Positions 36,189 through 46,535 are shown, numbered from the stretch's first letter. The stretch: DNA of 64,000 nt from Thiobacillus denitrificans (GCF_001530125.1 NZ_LDUG01000003.1:1-64000); one strand, 5' to 3'. The notes: generated by a model not told the origin, from the letters alone. Numbers and translations: made by a program.

Positions 36189-37931
36189 TCAGTGTCCCAA
36201 CAATCCTGTCAAAAATTCCGTTGCATCGGCCAGCGTGATTTTTTGCGCTTCGCCGCTTTGACCCGGCGCGGCGCGGCGCGGCTGGTATTCGATTACGCCG
36301 TCCTTCAGCCCGCGCTCGCCCACGGTGACGCGGTGCGGGATGCCGATCAGTTCGGCGTCGGCAAACATCACGCCGGGGCGTTCGTCGCGGTCGTCCAGCA
36401 GCACGTCGTGTCCGGCGGCAATCAGTTCAGCATACAACGTATCGGCGGCTTGTCTAACCATCTCGCTCTTGCCGTAGCCGATGGCCACGATCACCAGCCA
36501 GAACGGCGCCATGGTTGCCGGCCAGATGATGCCCTTCTCGTCGTGGTGCTGCTCGATGGCCGAAGCCACGATGCGCGACACGCCGATGCCGTAGCAGCCC
36601 ATTTCCATCGCCTGGGACTTGCCGGCCTCGTCCAGATAGGTCGCGTTCATGGCCTGCGAATACGTGCTGCCAAGCTGGAACACGTGGCCGACCTCGATGC
36701 CGCGGCACAGTTGCAGCGTGCCCTGGCCGTCCGGGCTGGGGTCGCCGGACGCCACATTCCTTATATCGGCTACAACATCCGGTTCCTGCAGGTCGCGACC
36801 AAAATTTACCCCGGCCAGGTGATATTTCGGCTTGTTGGCGCCGCAGACAAAATCGCTCATCGCCGCGACCGTGTGATCCGCGATGACCCTGATTTTGGCG
36901 AGATCGAGCCCGACCGGCCCCAGGAAACCGGGCGAGCAATTAAAGACCGCGCGGATTTCGGCTTCGTTCGCCAGCCGGAAATCCGAAAACCCTTCCAGTT
37001 TGCCGAGTTTGACTTCGTTCAGCATGTGGTCGCCGCGCAGCAACAGCGCGACCATCTGCTCGCCGGCGCTGCCCTTGACCATCCCGGCGATGAGCTTCAC
37101 GGTTCGGGTCAGCGGGATGTCGAGCAGGGCGGCGACATCCTCGCACGTGGTCTGTTTCGGCGTTTCCACCTCGCGCAGCGTTTCCTGCGGCGCGGTGCGC
37201 TGCGTGGCGGGGGCAACGGCTTCGGCGAGCTCGACGTTGGCGGCGTAGTCGGAGTCCGGGCAATAGGCGATCAGGTCTTCGCCGGAATCGGCCAGCACGT
37301 GGAATTCGTGCGAGGCGGAGCCGCCGATGGCGCCGGTGTCGGCCGCCACGGCACGGAAGGTCAGCCCCAGCCGGCTGAAAACCCGCGTGTAGGCGTCATA
37401 CATGATCTGGTAGGTTTCAGCGAGGCTGGCCTTGCTGGCGTGGAAGGAATAGGCGTCCTTCATCAGGAATTCGCGCGCGCGCATGACGCCGAAACGCGGC
37501 CGGATCTCGTCGCGGAATTTCATCTGGATCTGGTAGAAGTTGACCGGCAATTGCCGGTAGCTCTTGATCTCACGCCGCGCCACGTCGGTGATGACTTCTT
37601 CGTGGGTGGGGCCGAAGCAGAAATCGCGCTGGTGCCGATCCTTGATTTTCAGCATCTGTGGGCCGAATACCGCCCAGCGCCCGGTTTCCTCCCACAGCTC
37701 GGCCGGCTGCACCGCCGGCATCAAGAGCTCGATCGCGCCAGCGCGATTCATTTCCTCGCGCACCACCGCTTCCACCCGGCGCAGCACGCGCAGCCCCAGC
37801 GGCATCCAGGTATATAGCCCCGACCCCAGGCGCTTGATGAGGCCGGCGCGCAGCATCAGCTTGTGGCTGACGAGTTCGGCCTCCGACGGGGCTTCCTTGG
37901 TGGTGGAAATGAAAAACCGGGTGGCGCGCAT
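36189..37931 (-). CDS. proS: Prolyl-tRNA synthetase
   Basis: Charges tRNA-Pro. At 580 residues it is the bacterial-type enzyme with class II motif 1-2-3 elements: [47 protein letters not shown] and [17 protein letters not shown], here given in parts, and the editing (INS) domain in the middle. The C-terminal anticodon-binding domain ends [12 protein letters not shown] 37931 gives the standard [15 protein letters not shown]. Confidence 0.96.
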   Translation of the reverse strand: MRATRFFISTTKEAPSEAELVSHKLMLRAGLIKRLGSGLYTWMPLGLRVLRRVEAVVREEMNRAGAIELLMPAVQPAELWEETGRWAVFGPQMLKIKDRHQRDFCFGPTHEEVITDVARREIKSYRQLPVNFYQIQMKFRDEIRPRFGVMRAREFLMKDAYSFHASKASLAETYQIMYDAYTRVFSRLGLTFRAVAADTGAIGGSASHEFHVLADSGEDLIAYCPDSDYAANVELAEAVAPATQRTAPQETLREVETPKQTTCEDVAALLDIPLTRTVKLIAGMVKGSAGEQMVALLLRGDHMLNEVKLGKLEGFSDFRLANEAEIRAVFNCSPGFLGPVGLDLAKIRVIADHTVAAMSDFVCGANKPKYHLAGVNFGRDLQEPDVVADIRNVASGDPSPDGQGTLQLCRGIEVGHVFQLGSTYSQAMNATYLDEAGKSQAMEMGCYGIGVSRIVASAIEQHHDEKGIIWPATMAPFWLVIVAIGYGKSEMVRQAADTLYAELIAAGHDVLLDDRDERPGVMFADAELIGIPHRVTVGERGLKDGVIEYQPRRAAPGQSGEAQKITLADATEFLTGLLGH

Positions 37932-38012
37932 GGTGGAATAATCAGGACGAAAACGCGCATTTTAGCGTGCGGACGGTTAATCTTTCGCCCTCGATTTTGC
38001 GACAGGACAGCA

Positions 38013-38783
38013 ATGCGCTTGAAGTTTGGGAAACGCCGGGCAACCGATGACGGGCTGGAAGTGACCGAAGAACGCGGCATGCGCGTGCTGCATCTGGGCA
38101 GTCGCGCGATCCAGAGCGCGATGCGGGTGAGCCGGCCGTGGGATCTGGAGCTCGCCTATACCCGCGCGATGATGGGCTTTCTGATGTTCAACCCGATGCC
38201 GCAGGACGTGCTGATGATCGGCTTGGGCGGCGGTTCGCTCGCCAAGTTCATCCGCCGGCAGCGGCCGCAGACGCGCATTACTGCGGTGGAGATCGATCCG
38301 CGGGTGATTGCCGCCGCGCGCACGCATTTCGAGCTGCCGGCGGACGACGACACGCTCAGGGTGATCGAGGCTGACGGCGCGCTGTATGTGCGCCAGCACC
38401 CCGGCAGCGCCGATGTCATCCTGCTCGACGGCTTCGATGCCGGCAATCAGGTGGAGGCGCTGGCGACGCAGACTTTTTATGCGGCATGCCGCCGCGTGTT
38501 GAAGCCGGGCGGCGTGCTGGTGGTGAATCTGTGGGGGCGCGACGGCGACTTCGCCGAGTATTTCGCACGGCTGACGCGCGTGTTCGACGGCGAGCTTGGC
38601 TGGATTTCGGTGCAAGACAAGACCAACGTCATCGTGTTTGCATTTGCCGAGCCGGATGCGGCAGCCAGGCTCGATGCAGCGAGGCCGCAGCTGGCCGACC
38701 TGTCGAAACGCTGGGGGCTCGATCTGCGCGGCTTCGCGCGCGATTTTCAGTGGGCGGCGGGCATTGCGCCCTTGCTGGAATAG
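38013..38783 (+). CDS. Spermidine synthase-like protein
   Basis: A 256-residue Rossmann methyltransferase-fold protein related to polyamine aminopropyltransferases. The nucleotide-binding GLGGGSLAKFI, ITAVEIDPRVI, and VILLDGFDAGNQVEA follow the SpeE pattern, and the two acidic residues of the active site (LDGFDAG) are kept. The short N terminus lacks most of the SpeE beta-barrel lid. It is therefore a spermidine-synthase-like protein; true aminopropyl transfer is not certain. ATG 38013 is preceded by AGGA. Its last 37 bases overlap the convergent WD40 gene. Confidence 0.8.
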   Translation: MRLKFGKRRATDDGLEVTEERGMRVLHLGSRAIQSAMRVSRPWDLELAYTRAMMGFLMFNPMPQDVLMIGLGGGSLAKFIRRQRPQTRITAVEIDPRVIAAARTHFELPADDDTLRVIEADGALYVRQHPGSADVILLDGFDAGNQVEALATQTFYAACRRVLKPGGVLVVNLWGRDGDFAEYFARLTRVFDGELGWISVQDKTNVIVFAFAEPDAAARLDAARPQLADLSKRWGLDLRGFARDFQWAAGIAPLLE

Positions 38784-39709
38784 CGTGTTTGATCGATGCG
38801 ATGCAGGCGCACGCTTTCATCGTCCGAGCCCGAGGCCAGTGTGCGTCCATCGGGGCTGAAGCGGATGACCGCGCCGCACAACTCGTGTGCCTGGTAGCGC
38901 TTCACCACGCTGAAGTCGGTGGTGTCGAGGAGGCGGATCGCGGAGTCGGTATGGCGCCCCAGGGTGGCCAGATAACGGCCGTCCGGGCTGAAGGCGACCG
39001 AGGTCAGCAAGCCGTTGTGCTCGGTCGGGATGGAGCGCCTCGTGCCGCTCGCCACATCCCACACGCTCAGACGGAACCAGCTGCCTGCAGCCAGCATGCG
39101 GCCGTCCGGGCTGAACTGCAGATCGTGCGGGGCGTGTGGGGTGGCGAGGGTCTTGCGCAGGGTGAAATCCGTACCCAGCACCCGGATTTGGTCTTCGAGA
39201 CCGACCGCCAGCTGCGCGCCCTGCACGCTGAGCGCCACCACGCTGCCGTCCATGGGAACGTCACGCAGGGCGCTCAGGCTGTCCGCTGACCAGATGCGCA
39301 ACCGGCCGTCAGTGTGGCCGCTGACCACCTGGCCCTGAAACAGCGTCAGCGCCGTCACAGCTGCGCCATCACGCTGCACCTTGATTCGACCGTCGTGCCA
39401 CAGAATCAGGCGGCCATCGCCGCCGCCGCTGACAAACCCGCCCGAGGGCAAGGGCAGAATGGCGCGCACCGCAAGGCGATGGCCGCGCATTTCACCGAGT
39501 GGTCGTCGTGTGGCGGCATCCCATATCCGAATGTCGCCTTGGAACCCCCCGCTGATGAAGCGCTGTCCATTCGCTGTATAGGCGAAAGCGGTGGTGCCGA
39601 ATTCATGTATTCCAGCCAGCACATGATCCGGCGGGTCGGCCGTCATCAAATTGGAGCAGCCCGACAAAAAATTAATTAAAACAATGCTTAACAGAAGGTT
39701 TCTGGCCAC
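38747..39709 (-). CDS. WD40-repeat lipoprotein
   Basis: A 320-residue exported beta-propeller protein. The signal peptide MARNLLLSIVLINFLSGC has a lipobox ending at Cys. About seven blades follow, each with a WD-like strand (GDIRIWDAATR, GRLILWHDG, GRLRIWSADS, FRLSVWDVASG, SVRLHRIDQ). Such propellers usually act as assembly platforms; no partner is evident. The 3' end overlaps the spermidine synthase-like gene. Confidence 0.84.
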   Translation of the reverse strand: MARNLLLSIVLINFLSGCSNLMTADPPDHVLAGIHEFGTTAFAYTANGQRFISGGFQGDIRIWDAATRRPLGEMRGHRLAVRAILPLPSGGFVSGGGDGRLILWHDGRIKVQRDGAAVTALTLFQGQVVSGHTDGRLRIWSADSLSALRDVPMDGSVVALSVQGAQLAVGLEDQIRVLGTDFTLRKTLATPHAPHDLQFSPDGRMLAAGSWFRLSVWDVASGTRRSIPTEHNGLLTSVAFSPDGRYLATLGRHTDSAIRLLDTTDFSVVKRYQAHELCGAVIRFSPDGRTLASGSDDESVRLHRIDQTRYSSKGAMPAAH

Positions 39710-39777
39710 GGCAGGTTTGCAATTTCCGAAGGGTGTGAAAGAATACAGGTAATCGAATATTTTAGATGGTGGCGGCC

Positions 39778-40329
39778 ATGATCGACCGAGAAGGGTACCG
39801 CCCGAACGTAGGCATTATCGTGTGCAACGCGCAGAACCAGGTTTTCTGGGGCAAGCGCGTCAACCAGCACGCCTGGCAGTTTCCCCAGGGCGGCATTAAC
39901 GCAGGGGAAACGCCGGAACAGGCTATGTTCCGGGAACTGGAAGAAGAAGTGGGTTTGCAGCCCGCACATGTGCGCGTCCTCGGGCGCACGCGCGAATGGT
40001 TGCGTTACGACGTGCCGACCCACTGGGCGCGGCGCGACAGTCGCGGCCTCTATCGCGGCCAGAAACAGATCTGGTTCTTGTTGCGGCTGACCGGGCGCGA
40101 TTGCGACGTCTCGTTGCGCGCCAGCAGTCATCCCGAATTCGATGCTTGGCGCTGGAACGAATACTGGGTGCCGATGGATATGGTGGTCGATTTCAAACGT
40201 GAGGTCTACCGCCTGGCGCTCGAGGAGCTCGAACGTTATTTGCACAAGGACGTGTGTTCTCTGCGGCAACGGGCACGTCGCCTGTGCGACCGGCGTGGCG
40301 TGGCACTGGATATGCAGTTGAAGCCCTGA
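39778..40329 (+). CDS. rppH: RNA pyrophosphohydrolase RppH
   Basis: NUDIX enzyme that removes pyrophosphate from mRNA 5' ends and triggers decay. The 183-residue product has [26 protein letters not shown], and the NUDIX box [18 protein letters not shown]. The in-frame codon at 39766 is passed over in favour of ATG 39778, the conserved start. It is divergent from the WD40 gene. Confidence 0.94.
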   Translation: MIDREGYRPNVGIIVCNAQNQVFWGKRVNQHAWQFPQGGINAGETPEQAMFRELEEEVGLQPAHVRVLGRTREWLRYDVPTHWARRDSRGLYRGQKQIWFLLRLTGRDCDVSLRASSHPEFDAWRWNEYWVPMDMVVDFKREVYRLALEELERYLHKDVCSLRQRARRLCDRRGVALDMQLKP

Positions 40330-40351
40330 ACGCCGGGGCGCTGGAGGCAGG

Positions 40352-40711
40352 ATGAAGATGCGGATCCATGCTTCAACCCCATTGTCGACTGCCGCGGAAT
40401 CTGTGCCGGGTTTGCCTCTGTGGCAGCTCGCGCCCACGCGCGACAGCGCCGGCCAGCGGTTGACCGATTTCATGATGCTGATTCCCCGTCTGCGCAGCCG
40501 TCCGCGCGCCGAGATCGAGCGCGCTTCGCGCGACATCCAGGCCGTGCTTGCGCTGCATCCGGACGTGGTGTTTGCCGACCTCAACCTCAGGCTTAACCTG
40601 CTGTGGGTGTCGTTGCGCCCGCGGCAGGGGGCGATCAGCGAGCTGGTCGCGGCGATCCGGCTGCGCGTGCCCGAGGCGGTGCTGATCGCGCATCACGTCG
40701 CCCCCCGTTAA
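40352..40711 (+). CDS. Hypothetical protein
   Basis: A 119-residue product with no family I recognise. It has a basic middle (RLRSRPRAEIERASRDIQ) and an LLWVSLRPRQGAISELVAAI segment that could be a small alpha-beta fold. It follows rppH by 22 bases. Codon use is like the neighbours. The start ATG 40352 has AGGCAGG upstream. Confidence 0.45.
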   Translation: MKMRIHASTPLSTAAESVPGLPLWQLAPTRDSAGQRLTDFMMLIPRLRSRPRAEIERASRDIQAVLALHPDVVFADLNLRLNLLWVSLRPRQGAISELVAAIRLRVPEAVLIAHHVAPR

Positions 40712-40834
40712 GCGCGTTTCCGATGCGCTCGGCGCATCGCTGCCTGGTGAGCTGGAGGGGCCATCCAATGGCCCTGACGCCCCCCGAAAGTCCCTGCGAA
40801 TGACAGGGAATCCCACGTCCTTATTACGTTTCCG

Positions 40835-40864
40835 TTCACCCAAAGCGGTGGAATTCGTTAAAAT
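40835..40864 (+). promoter_or_regulatory. Candidate sigma-70 promoter upstream of apbC
   Basis: TTCACC (40835-40840) is followed after 18 bases by TAAAAT (40859-40864), in the only AT-rich part of the gap. The apbC start is 33 bases further on. Confidence 0.45.
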
Positions 40865-40896
40865 GAACGATTGCTAATTAACCCGCTGGAGCAAAC

Positions 40897-41985
40897 ATGG
40901 CCGTTTCCGAACTTCAGGTGCAGACCGCACTGAAAGAGTTGATCGATCCCAATACCCACAAGGATTACGTTTCGACCAAATCCGCCCGCAACATCAAGAT
41001 CGACGGCGGCGCTGTTTCGGTTGATATCTTGCTGAGCTACCCGGCACAGAGTCAGTTGGCGCCCATTAAACAGCAGGTCGAAGACAAGCTCAACGCCCTC
41101 GATGGCGTGACCAGCGCCACCGCGAATGTGAGCTTCAAGATCGTTTCGCACGGCGTGCAGCGCGGCGTCAAGCTGATCCCCAACGTGAAAAACATCATCG
41201 CCGTGGCGTCTGGCAAGGGCGGCGTCGGCAAATCCACCACCGCCGTCAACCTGGCGCTGGCGCTGGCCGTCGAGGGCGCGCGCGTCGGCATGCTCGACGC
41301 CGACATCTACGGGCCGTCGCAACCGACCATGCTCGGGATTACCGACAAACCCGAATCTACCGACGGCAAGAACCTCGAGCCGCTGATCGGACATGGCATT
41401 CAGGCGATGTCGATCGGCTTCCTGATCGACGTCGAGACCCCCATGGTGTGGCGCGGCCCGATGGTGACGCAGGCGCTGGAGCAGTTGCTGAACAACACCA
41501 ACTGGAGCGAGCTCGACTACCTGGTGGTCGATCTGCCGCCCGGCACCGGTGACATCCAGCTGACGTTGGCGCAACGCGTGCCGGTGACCGGCGCGGTGAT
41601 CGTCACCACGCCGCAGGACATCGCGCTGATCGACGCGCGCAAGGGGCTGAAGATGTTCGAGAAGGTTGGCATCCCGATCCTCGGCGTGGTCGAAAACATG
41701 AGCCTGCACATCTGCTCGAACTGCGGCCACGAAGAGCGCATCTTCGGCGAAGGCGGCGGCGAGCGCATGTGCAAGGACTACAATGTGGAATTCCTCGGTT
41801 CGCTGCCGCTCGATGGCAGCATCCGTGCCGACACCGATTCCGGCAAGCCGTCGGTGGTGGCCGCCCCGGATAGCCGCGTGACCGAAATCTACAAGCAGAT
41901 CGCGCGCCGCGTGGCGGTGAAGATCGGCGAAACCGCAGTGGATCACTCCGCCAAGTTCCCCAATATTGTCATTTCCAACACCTGA
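40897..41985 (+). CDS. apbC: Iron-sulfur cluster carrier protein ApbC (Mrp/NBP35)
   Basis: P-loop ATPase that carries [4Fe-4S] clusters to target proteins. The 362-residue product has the N-terminal DUF59 domain, deviant Walker [11 protein letters not shown] near residue 105, [10 protein letters not shown], and the cluster-binding CSNC motif (HICSNCGH). It is followed by dcd with a one-base overlap. Confidence 0.95.
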   Translation: MAVSELQVQTALKELIDPNTHKDYVSTKSARNIKIDGGAVSVDILLSYPAQSQLAPIKQQVEDKLNALDGVTSATANVSFKIVSHGVQRGVKLIPNVKNIIAVASGKGGVGKSTTAVNLALALAVEGARVGMLDADIYGPSQPTMLGITDKPESTDGKNLEPLIGHGIQAMSIGFLIDVETPMVWRGPMVTQALEQLLNNTNWSELDYLVVDLPPGTGDIQLTLAQRVPVTGAVIVTTPQDIALIDARKGLKMFEKVGIPILGVVENMSLHICSNCGHEERIFGEGGGERMCKDYNVEFLGSLPLDGSIRADTDSGKPSVVAAPDSRVTEIYKQIARRVAVKIGETAVDHSAKFPNIVISNT

Positions 41986-42551
41986 TGAGCATCAAGTCCG
42001 ACCGCTGGATCCGCCAAATGGCGGCGGAGCATGGCATGATCGAGCCGTTCGAGCCGGGGCAGGTCAAGCAGGCCGGTGGCCGGCCCATCGTGTCGTACGG
42101 CACCTCGAGCTACGGCTACGACGTGCGCTGCGCCAACGAATTCAAGCTGTTCACCAACATCAACACTACCATCGTCGACCCCAAGGCATTCGATCCGAAC
42201 TCCTTCGTCGAGGTTAGGGGCGACTCCTGCATCATCCCGCCCAACTCGTTTGCACTCGCGCGTACGGTGGAATATTTCCGCATTCCGCGCAGTGTGCTGA
42301 CGATCTGTCTGGGCAAAAGCACCTACGCGCGCTGCGGCATCATCGTCAACGTGACGCCGCTGGAGCCCGAGTGGGAAGGCCACGTAACGCTGGAGTTTTC
42401 CAACACCACCCCCCTGCCGGCACGCATTTACGCCAACGAAGGCGTGGCGCAAATGCTCTTCCTCGAATCCGACGAGGTTTGCGAGATTTCGTATCGTGAT
42501 CGCGGCGGCAAATATCAGGGCCAGACCGGCGTAACCCTGCCGAAAACTTAA
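41985..42551 (+). CDS. dcd: dCTP deaminase
   Basis: Deaminates dCTP to dUTP, feeding dTMP synthesis. The 188-residue trimeric enzyme has [13 protein letters not shown], the catalytic-loop [33 protein letters not shown] region in parts, and [14 protein letters not shown] at the end. ATG 41985 overlaps the apbC stop. Confidence 0.95.
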   Translation: MSIKSDRWIRQMAAEHGMIEPFEPGQVKQAGGRPIVSYGTSSYGYDVRCANEFKLFTNINTTIVDPKAFDPNSFVEVRGDSCIIPPNSFALARTVEYFRIPRSVLTICLGKSTYARCGIIVNVTPLEPEWEGHVTLEFSNTTPLPARIYANEGVAQMLFLESDEVCEISYRDRGGKYQGQTGVTLPKT

Positions 42552-42574
42552 TCCCGCGAGACGCGCGGGATTCG

Positions 42575-42580
42575 TATAAT
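42575..42580 (+). promoter_or_regulatory. Perfect -10 box upstream of the decarboxylase gene
   Basis: TATAAT lies 48 bases before the decarboxylase ATG, but no clear -35 box is present at 16-18 bases. A CCCGCG/CGCGGG hairpin at about 42553-42569 immediately precedes it and may end dcd transcripts. Confidence 0.4.
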
Positions 42581-42628
42581 CCGCTTCTTTAATCCGCCCA
42601 TTCCAACGGCTTCCCTCTGGAGCAGGCC

Positions 42629-44872
42629 ATGCGCTTCCGCTTTCCCGTTGTCATCATCGACGAAGATTTCCGTTCCGAAAATGCCTCGGGGCTCGGCATC
42701 CGCACGCTGGCCGACGCCATCGAGAAGGAGGGCATGGAGGTGCTCGGCGTCACCAACTACGGTGACCTGACCTCATTCGCCCAGCAGCAGGCGCGCGCTT
42801 CGGCCTTCGTGCTGTCGATCGACGACGAGGAACTCGCGGGCAGCGACGAGGATACGAGCAAGGCGCTGCAAAAACTGCGCAGCTTCGTCGAGGAGGTACG
42901 CTTCCGCAATGCCGAGATCCCGATTTTCCTGCACGGCGAAACGCGTACTGCGCGCCATATCCCGAACGACATCCTGCGCGAGTTGAACGGCTTCATCCAC
43001 ATGCTGGAAGACACGCCGGAATTTCTCGCTCGATATATCGGCCGCGAGGCGCGCGCCTATCTCGAATCGCTGGTGCCGCCGTTCTTCCGCGCGCTCACGC
43101 ATTACGCGGCGGACGGTTCTTACTCCTGGCACTGTCCCGGCCATTCCGGCGGGGTGGCCTTCCTGAAGTCGCCGATCGGCCAGATGTTCCACCAGTTCTT
43201 CGGCGAGAACCTGCTGCGCGCCGATGTCTGCAATGCGGTGGATGAGCTCGGGCAGTTGCTCGACCACACCGGTCCGGTGGGGGCGTCGGAGCGCAACGCA
43301 GCGCGCATTTTCAACTGCGATCACCTGTTCTTCGTTACCAACGGCACCTCGTCGTCCAACAAGATGGTGTGGCACGCCACCGTCGCGCCGGGCGACATCG
43401 TGGTGGTCGACCGCAACTGCCACAAGTCCATCCTGCATGCGATCATCATGTGCGGCGCGATCCCGATTTTCCTGACGCCGACGCGCAACCATTACGGCAT
43501 CATCGGGCCGATCCCGCTGGACGAATTCCGCCCGGAGAACATCCAGAAGAAAATCGCCGCGCATCCGTTCGCCAAGGACGTGAAGCGCAAGCCGCGCATT
43601 CTCACGATCACCCAGTCGACCTACGACGGCATCCTCTACAACGTCGACATGATCAAGGAACTACTCGGCGACTACATCGATACCCTGCATTTCGACGAAG
43701 CCTGGCTGCCGCACGCGACCTTCCACGACTTCTATCGCGGCATGCACGCCATCGGCCGTGACCGTCCGCGCGCCAAGGATGCGCTGGTGTTCGCCACCCA
43801 GTCGACGCACAAGCTGCTGGCGGGCCTCTCGCAGGCTTCGCAGATACTGGTGCAGGACTCGGAGACGCGCAAGCTCGACTTTCACCGCTTCAACGAGGCC
43901 TACCTGATGCACACCTCGACCTCGCCGCAGTACGCCATCATCGCCTCGTGCGACGTGGCGGCGGCGATGATGGAATCGCCCGGCGGTCCCGCGCTGGTCG
44001 AGGAGTCGATCAAGGAAGCGCTCGATTTCCGCCGCGCCATGCGCAAGGTCGACGCGGAGTTCGGCGACTCCTGGTGGTTCAAGGTGTGGGGGCCCGAGAA
44101 ACTCGCCGACGAAGGCGTGGGCGACCGCGAGGACTGGATGCTGGCAGCGGGTGAGCGCTGGCACGAGTTCGGCAATCTCGCGCCCGGCTTCAACCTGCTC
44201 GACCCGATCAAGGCCACCGTCATCACGCCGGGGCTGGACATGGATGGCGCTTTTGCCGACTGGGGCATCCCGGCGGCGATTGTCACCAAATACCTGGCTG
44301 AACACGGCGTCATCGTCGAAAAAACCGGGCTGTATTCCTTCTTCATCATGTTTACCATCGGTATCACCAAGGGCCGCTGGAATACGCTAGTGACCGCGCT
44401 GCAGCAGTTCAAGGCCGACTACGACGAGAACCAGCCGCTGTGGCGCGTGCTGCCCGAGTTCATCGAAAAGCACCCGCGCTACGAGAAAACCGGCCTGAAA
44501 GCCCTGTGCGACCAGATTCACACCATCTACAAGGCCAACGACGTGGCGCGCCTGACCACCGAGATGTACCTGTCGGAAATGGCGCCGGCGATGAAGCCGG
44601 CCGACGCCTTTGCCAAAATGGCGCACCGCGAGATCGAGCGGGTCGAGATCGACCAACTCGAAGGCCGCATCACAGCCATGCTGGTGACGCCCTATCCGCC
44701 GGGCATTCCCCTGCTGATCCCGGGCGAGCGCTTCAACAGCACTATCGTGCGCTATCTGCAGTTCACCCGTGATTTCAACGTGAAATTCCCCGGCTTCGAA
44801 ACCGACGTGCATGGGCTGGTCGAGGACATGGTCGACGGCAAGGCCACGTATTACGTCGATTGCGTGATGTGA
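42629..44872 (+). CDS. PLP-dependent Arg/Lys/Orn decarboxylase
   Basis: A 747-residue group III (prokaryotic ornithine-type) decarboxylase that converts a basic amino acid to the diamine or agmatine with CO2 release. It has the response-regulator-like wing domain (VVIIDEDFRSENASGLGIRTL), the PLP core with HCPGHSGG and the Schiff-base Lys in QSTHKLLAGLSQAS, TLHFDEAWLPHA, and the C-terminal domain ending TYYVDCVM. Whether arginine, lysine or ornithine is the substrate cannot be told by eye; the closest feel is arginine/lysine decarboxylase. It may feed the polyamine route with the spermidine synthase-like gene. Confidence 0.9.
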   Translation: MRFRFPVVIIDEDFRSENASGLGIRTLADAIEKEGMEVLGVTNYGDLTSFAQQQARASAFVLSIDDEELAGSDEDTSKALQKLRSFVEEVRFRNAEIPIFLHGETRTARHIPNDILRELNGFIHMLEDTPEFLARYIGREARAYLESLVPPFFRALTHYAADGSYSWHCPGHSGGVAFLKSPIGQMFHQFFGENLLRADVCNAVDELGQLLDHTGPVGASERNAARIFNCDHLFFVTNGTSSSNKMVWHATVAPGDIVVVDRNCHKSILHAIIMCGAIPIFLTPTRNHYGIIGPIPLDEFRPENIQKKIAAHPFAKDVKRKPRILTITQSTYDGILYNVDMIKELLGDYIDTLHFDEAWLPHATFHDFYRGMHAIGRDRPRAKDALVFATQSTHKLLAGLSQASQILVQDSETRKLDFHRFNEAYLMHTSTSPQYAIIASCDVAAAMMESPGGPALVEESIKEALDFRRAMRKVDAEFGDSWWFKVWGPEKLADEGVGDREDWMLAAGERWHEFGNLAPGFNLLDPIKATVITPGLDMDGAFADWGIPAAIVTKYLAEHGVIVEKTGLYSFFIMFTIGITKGRWNTLVTALQQFKADYDENQPLWRVLPEFIEKHPRYEKTGLKALCDQIHTIYKANDVARLTTEMYLSEMAPAMKPADAFAKMAHREIERVEIDQLEGRITAMLVTPYPPGIPLLIPGERFNSTIVRYLQFTRDFNVKFPGFETDVHGLVEDMVDGKATYYVDCVM

Positions 44873-44898
44873 CCCGGTTGCCGGGTACGGCTGTAAGC

Positions 44899-44926
44899 TT
44901 GATTTGACAGGAATAAAGCGTATGAT
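44899..44926 (+). promoter_or_regulatory. Candidate sigma-70 promoter of rpsF
   Basis: TTGATT (44899-44904) and TATGAT (44921-44926) are separated by 16 bases, about 115 bases before rpsF. The mRNA would begin near 44933, just where a CCCCG/CGGGG hairpin starts. Confidence 0.55.
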
Positions 44927-44933
44927 TTGCAGT

Positions 44934-44959
44934 CCCCGCTTTGCCGGGGATTGTTTTTT
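44934..44959 (+). terminator. Hairpin with T-rich tail between the decarboxylase and rpsF
   Basis: A 5-bp CCCCG/CGGGG stem with loop CTTTGC is followed by ATTGTTTTTT. It could end decarboxylase transcripts. Since it starts at the predicted rpsF transcription start, it would be too close to the 5' end to terminate rpsF itself. Confidence 0.55.
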
Positions 44960-45041
44960 GACCTTGGCTTTTTGGCCTTGGTCGTTTTTAACCTTGCTCC
45001 ACCGCGCCGCACTGCAGCGGGGGGCTTAACCGAAAGGAAAC

Positions 45042-45458
45042 TTGATGCGGCATTACGAAATCGTATTTATCGTCCATCCCGATCAGAGCGAGCAGGTGCC
45101 CGCCATGATCGAGCGCTACAAGAGCAATATCACCACGCGCGGCGGCATTGTTCATCGCCTGGAAGACTGGGGTCGCCGCCAGATGGCCTACCCGATCCAG
45201 AAGGTCCACAAGGCCCACTACGTGCTGATGAACATCGAGTGCGACCAGGAAACCCTGGACGAACTCGAACATGGCTTCAAGTTCAACGATGCCGTGCTGC
45301 GTCATCTGACCATCAAGCACGCCGCCGCCATGACCACGGCCTCGCCGATGATGAAGGAAGAAAAGTCGCGCGACATGCTGGACAGCGCCAAGGCTGAAAC
45401 TGCCAAGGCCGAAGCCCCCAAGGCGGACGTGGCAGTCGAACAGCCTGCCGCCGCCTGA
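45042..45458 (+). CDS. rpsF: 30S ribosomal protein S6
   Basis: A 138-residue S6. [18 protein letters not shown], the [23 protein letters not shown] region and [11 protein letters not shown] are standard. The C-terminal Ala/Lys/Glu-rich tail after residue 100 is common in betaproteobacteria. The 80 bases upstream, after the hairpin, are a leader that may contain the S6:S18 binding motif, which I cannot verify by eye. It heads rpsF-priB-rpsR-rplI. Confidence 0.96.
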   Translation: MMRHYEIVFIVHPDQSEQVPAMIERYKSNITTRGGIVHRLEDWGRRQMAYPIQKVHKAHYVLMNIECDQETLDELEHGFKFNDAVLRHLTIKHAAAMTTASPMMKEEKSRDMLDSAKAETAKAEAPKADVAVEQPAAA

Positions 45459-45475
45459 GTGCGTGGTCTGAATGA

Positions 45476-45766
45476 GTGAATAAGCTGGGCATCAGCGGAA
45501 CGCTCATCCAGGTTGATCCTGTGCGTTACAGTCCGGCGGGCGTGCCGATTGCCGAAGCGGTGATCCTGCATCGAAGCAGCCAGACAGTAGCCATGCAAGC
45601 CCGACAGGTGGAATGCGAGTTGACGGTACAGGCGAGTGGAACGCTTGCCACCCAACTGGCGCAACTGGCTACCGGCGCACAGGTGAAACTGGAAGGTGCG
45701 TTGAATCGACGCAGCGTGAAGAGCCGACAGCTGATCCTGATATTGAATCGAATCGAAAAGGAATAA
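45476..45766 (+). CDS. priB: Primosomal replication protein PriB
   Basis: OB-fold single-stranded DNA-binding protein that helps PriA restart forks. The 96-residue product begins MNKLGISGTLIQVDPVRYSPAGVPI and ends LILNRIEKE, the usual PriB extent. It starts at GTG 45476. The rpsF-priB-rpsR-rplI order is classical. Confidence 0.93.
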   Translation: MNKLGISGTLIQVDPVRYSPAGVPIAEAVILHRSSQTVAMQARQVECELTVQASGTLATQLAQLATGAQVKLEGALNRRSVKSRQLILILNRIEKE

Positions 45767-45769
45767 ATC

Positions 45770-46060
45770 ATGGCACGTCCCATGGGTGGTAAATCCGGCG
45801 GCAAGTTCGCCAAAAAAGGCGGTCGCGACAGCGGCAACCGTGGTCTCTTCAAGCGCCGCAAGTTCTGCCGCTTCACCGCCGAAAAAGTGGTTGAGATCGA
45901 TTACAAGGACATCGACGTACTGAAGGAATTCATCGCCGAAAATGGCCGCATCATCCCGGCGCGCATCACCGGCACCAAGGCGCATTACCAGCGCCAGCTG
46001 GGCACCGCGATCAAGCGTGCGCGCTTCCTGGCGCTCATGCCTTACACCGACCTGCATTGA
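45770..46060 (+). CDS. rpsR: 30S ribosomal protein S18
   Basis: A 96-residue S18 with the [20 protein letters not shown] core and a Gly/Lys-rich N terminus ([15 protein letters not shown]), ending [15 protein letters not shown]. It lies three bases after priB. Confidence 0.96.
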   Translation: MARPMGGKSGGKFAKKGGRDSGNRGLFKRRKFCRFTAEKVVEIDYKDIDVLKEFIAENGRIIPARITGTKAHYQRQLGTAIKRARFLALMPYTDLH

Positions 46061-46070
46061 GGAGACGGCC

Positions 46071-46520
46071 ATGCAAGTGATTCTGACCGACAAAGTCGCA
46101 AACCTGGGCAATCTGGGTGACGTGGTTAAAGTAAAAGACGGCTATGCCCGCAACTTTCTGATTCCCACCGGCCGTGCGCGTCGCGCCACCCAAGCCAACA
46201 TGGAAGCGTTTGCCACGCAGAAGGCCGAACTGGAACGCGTTGCAGCCGAAAAACTGGCCGACTCCCAGCGCCGTGCCGAAAAGCTCGAAGGCACGAGCGT
46301 GACGATCAGCCAGAAAGCCGGCGTCGATGGCCGCCTGTTCGGCTCCATTACCAACGCCGACATTGCCGATGCGCTGCAGGCGCAAGGGCATGAAGTGGCC
46401 AAGTCGGAAATTCGTCTGCCCGAAGGCCCGTTCAAGACCCTCGGCGAATACCCGGTGGTGCTTGCGCTGCACTCCGACATCACCGCCAACATCAAAGTGG
46501 TGGTGACTGGCCTGCAGTAA
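46071..46520 (+). CDS. rplI: 50S ribosomal protein L9
   Basis: A 149-residue L9: [36 protein letters not shown], a long helix linker and the C-terminal domain with [21 protein letters not shown] 46071 follows rpsR by 10 bases with a GGAGA site. A terminator follows. Confidence 0.96.
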   Translation: MQVILTDKVANLGNLGDVVKVKDGYARNFLIPTGRARRATQANMEAFATQKAELERVAAEKLADSQRRAEKLEGTSVTISQKAGVDGRLFGSITNADIADALQAQGHEVAKSEIRLPEGPFKTLGEYPVVLALHSDITANIKVVVTGLQ

Positions 46521-46535
46521 CGCTGCCGGAAACGT

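Noticed and set aside
36168-37817. A 549-residue rightward ORF opposite proS
   Set aside because: It is antisense to proS with His/Gln/Asp-rich composition typical of a mirrored frame; proS is complete and conserved.
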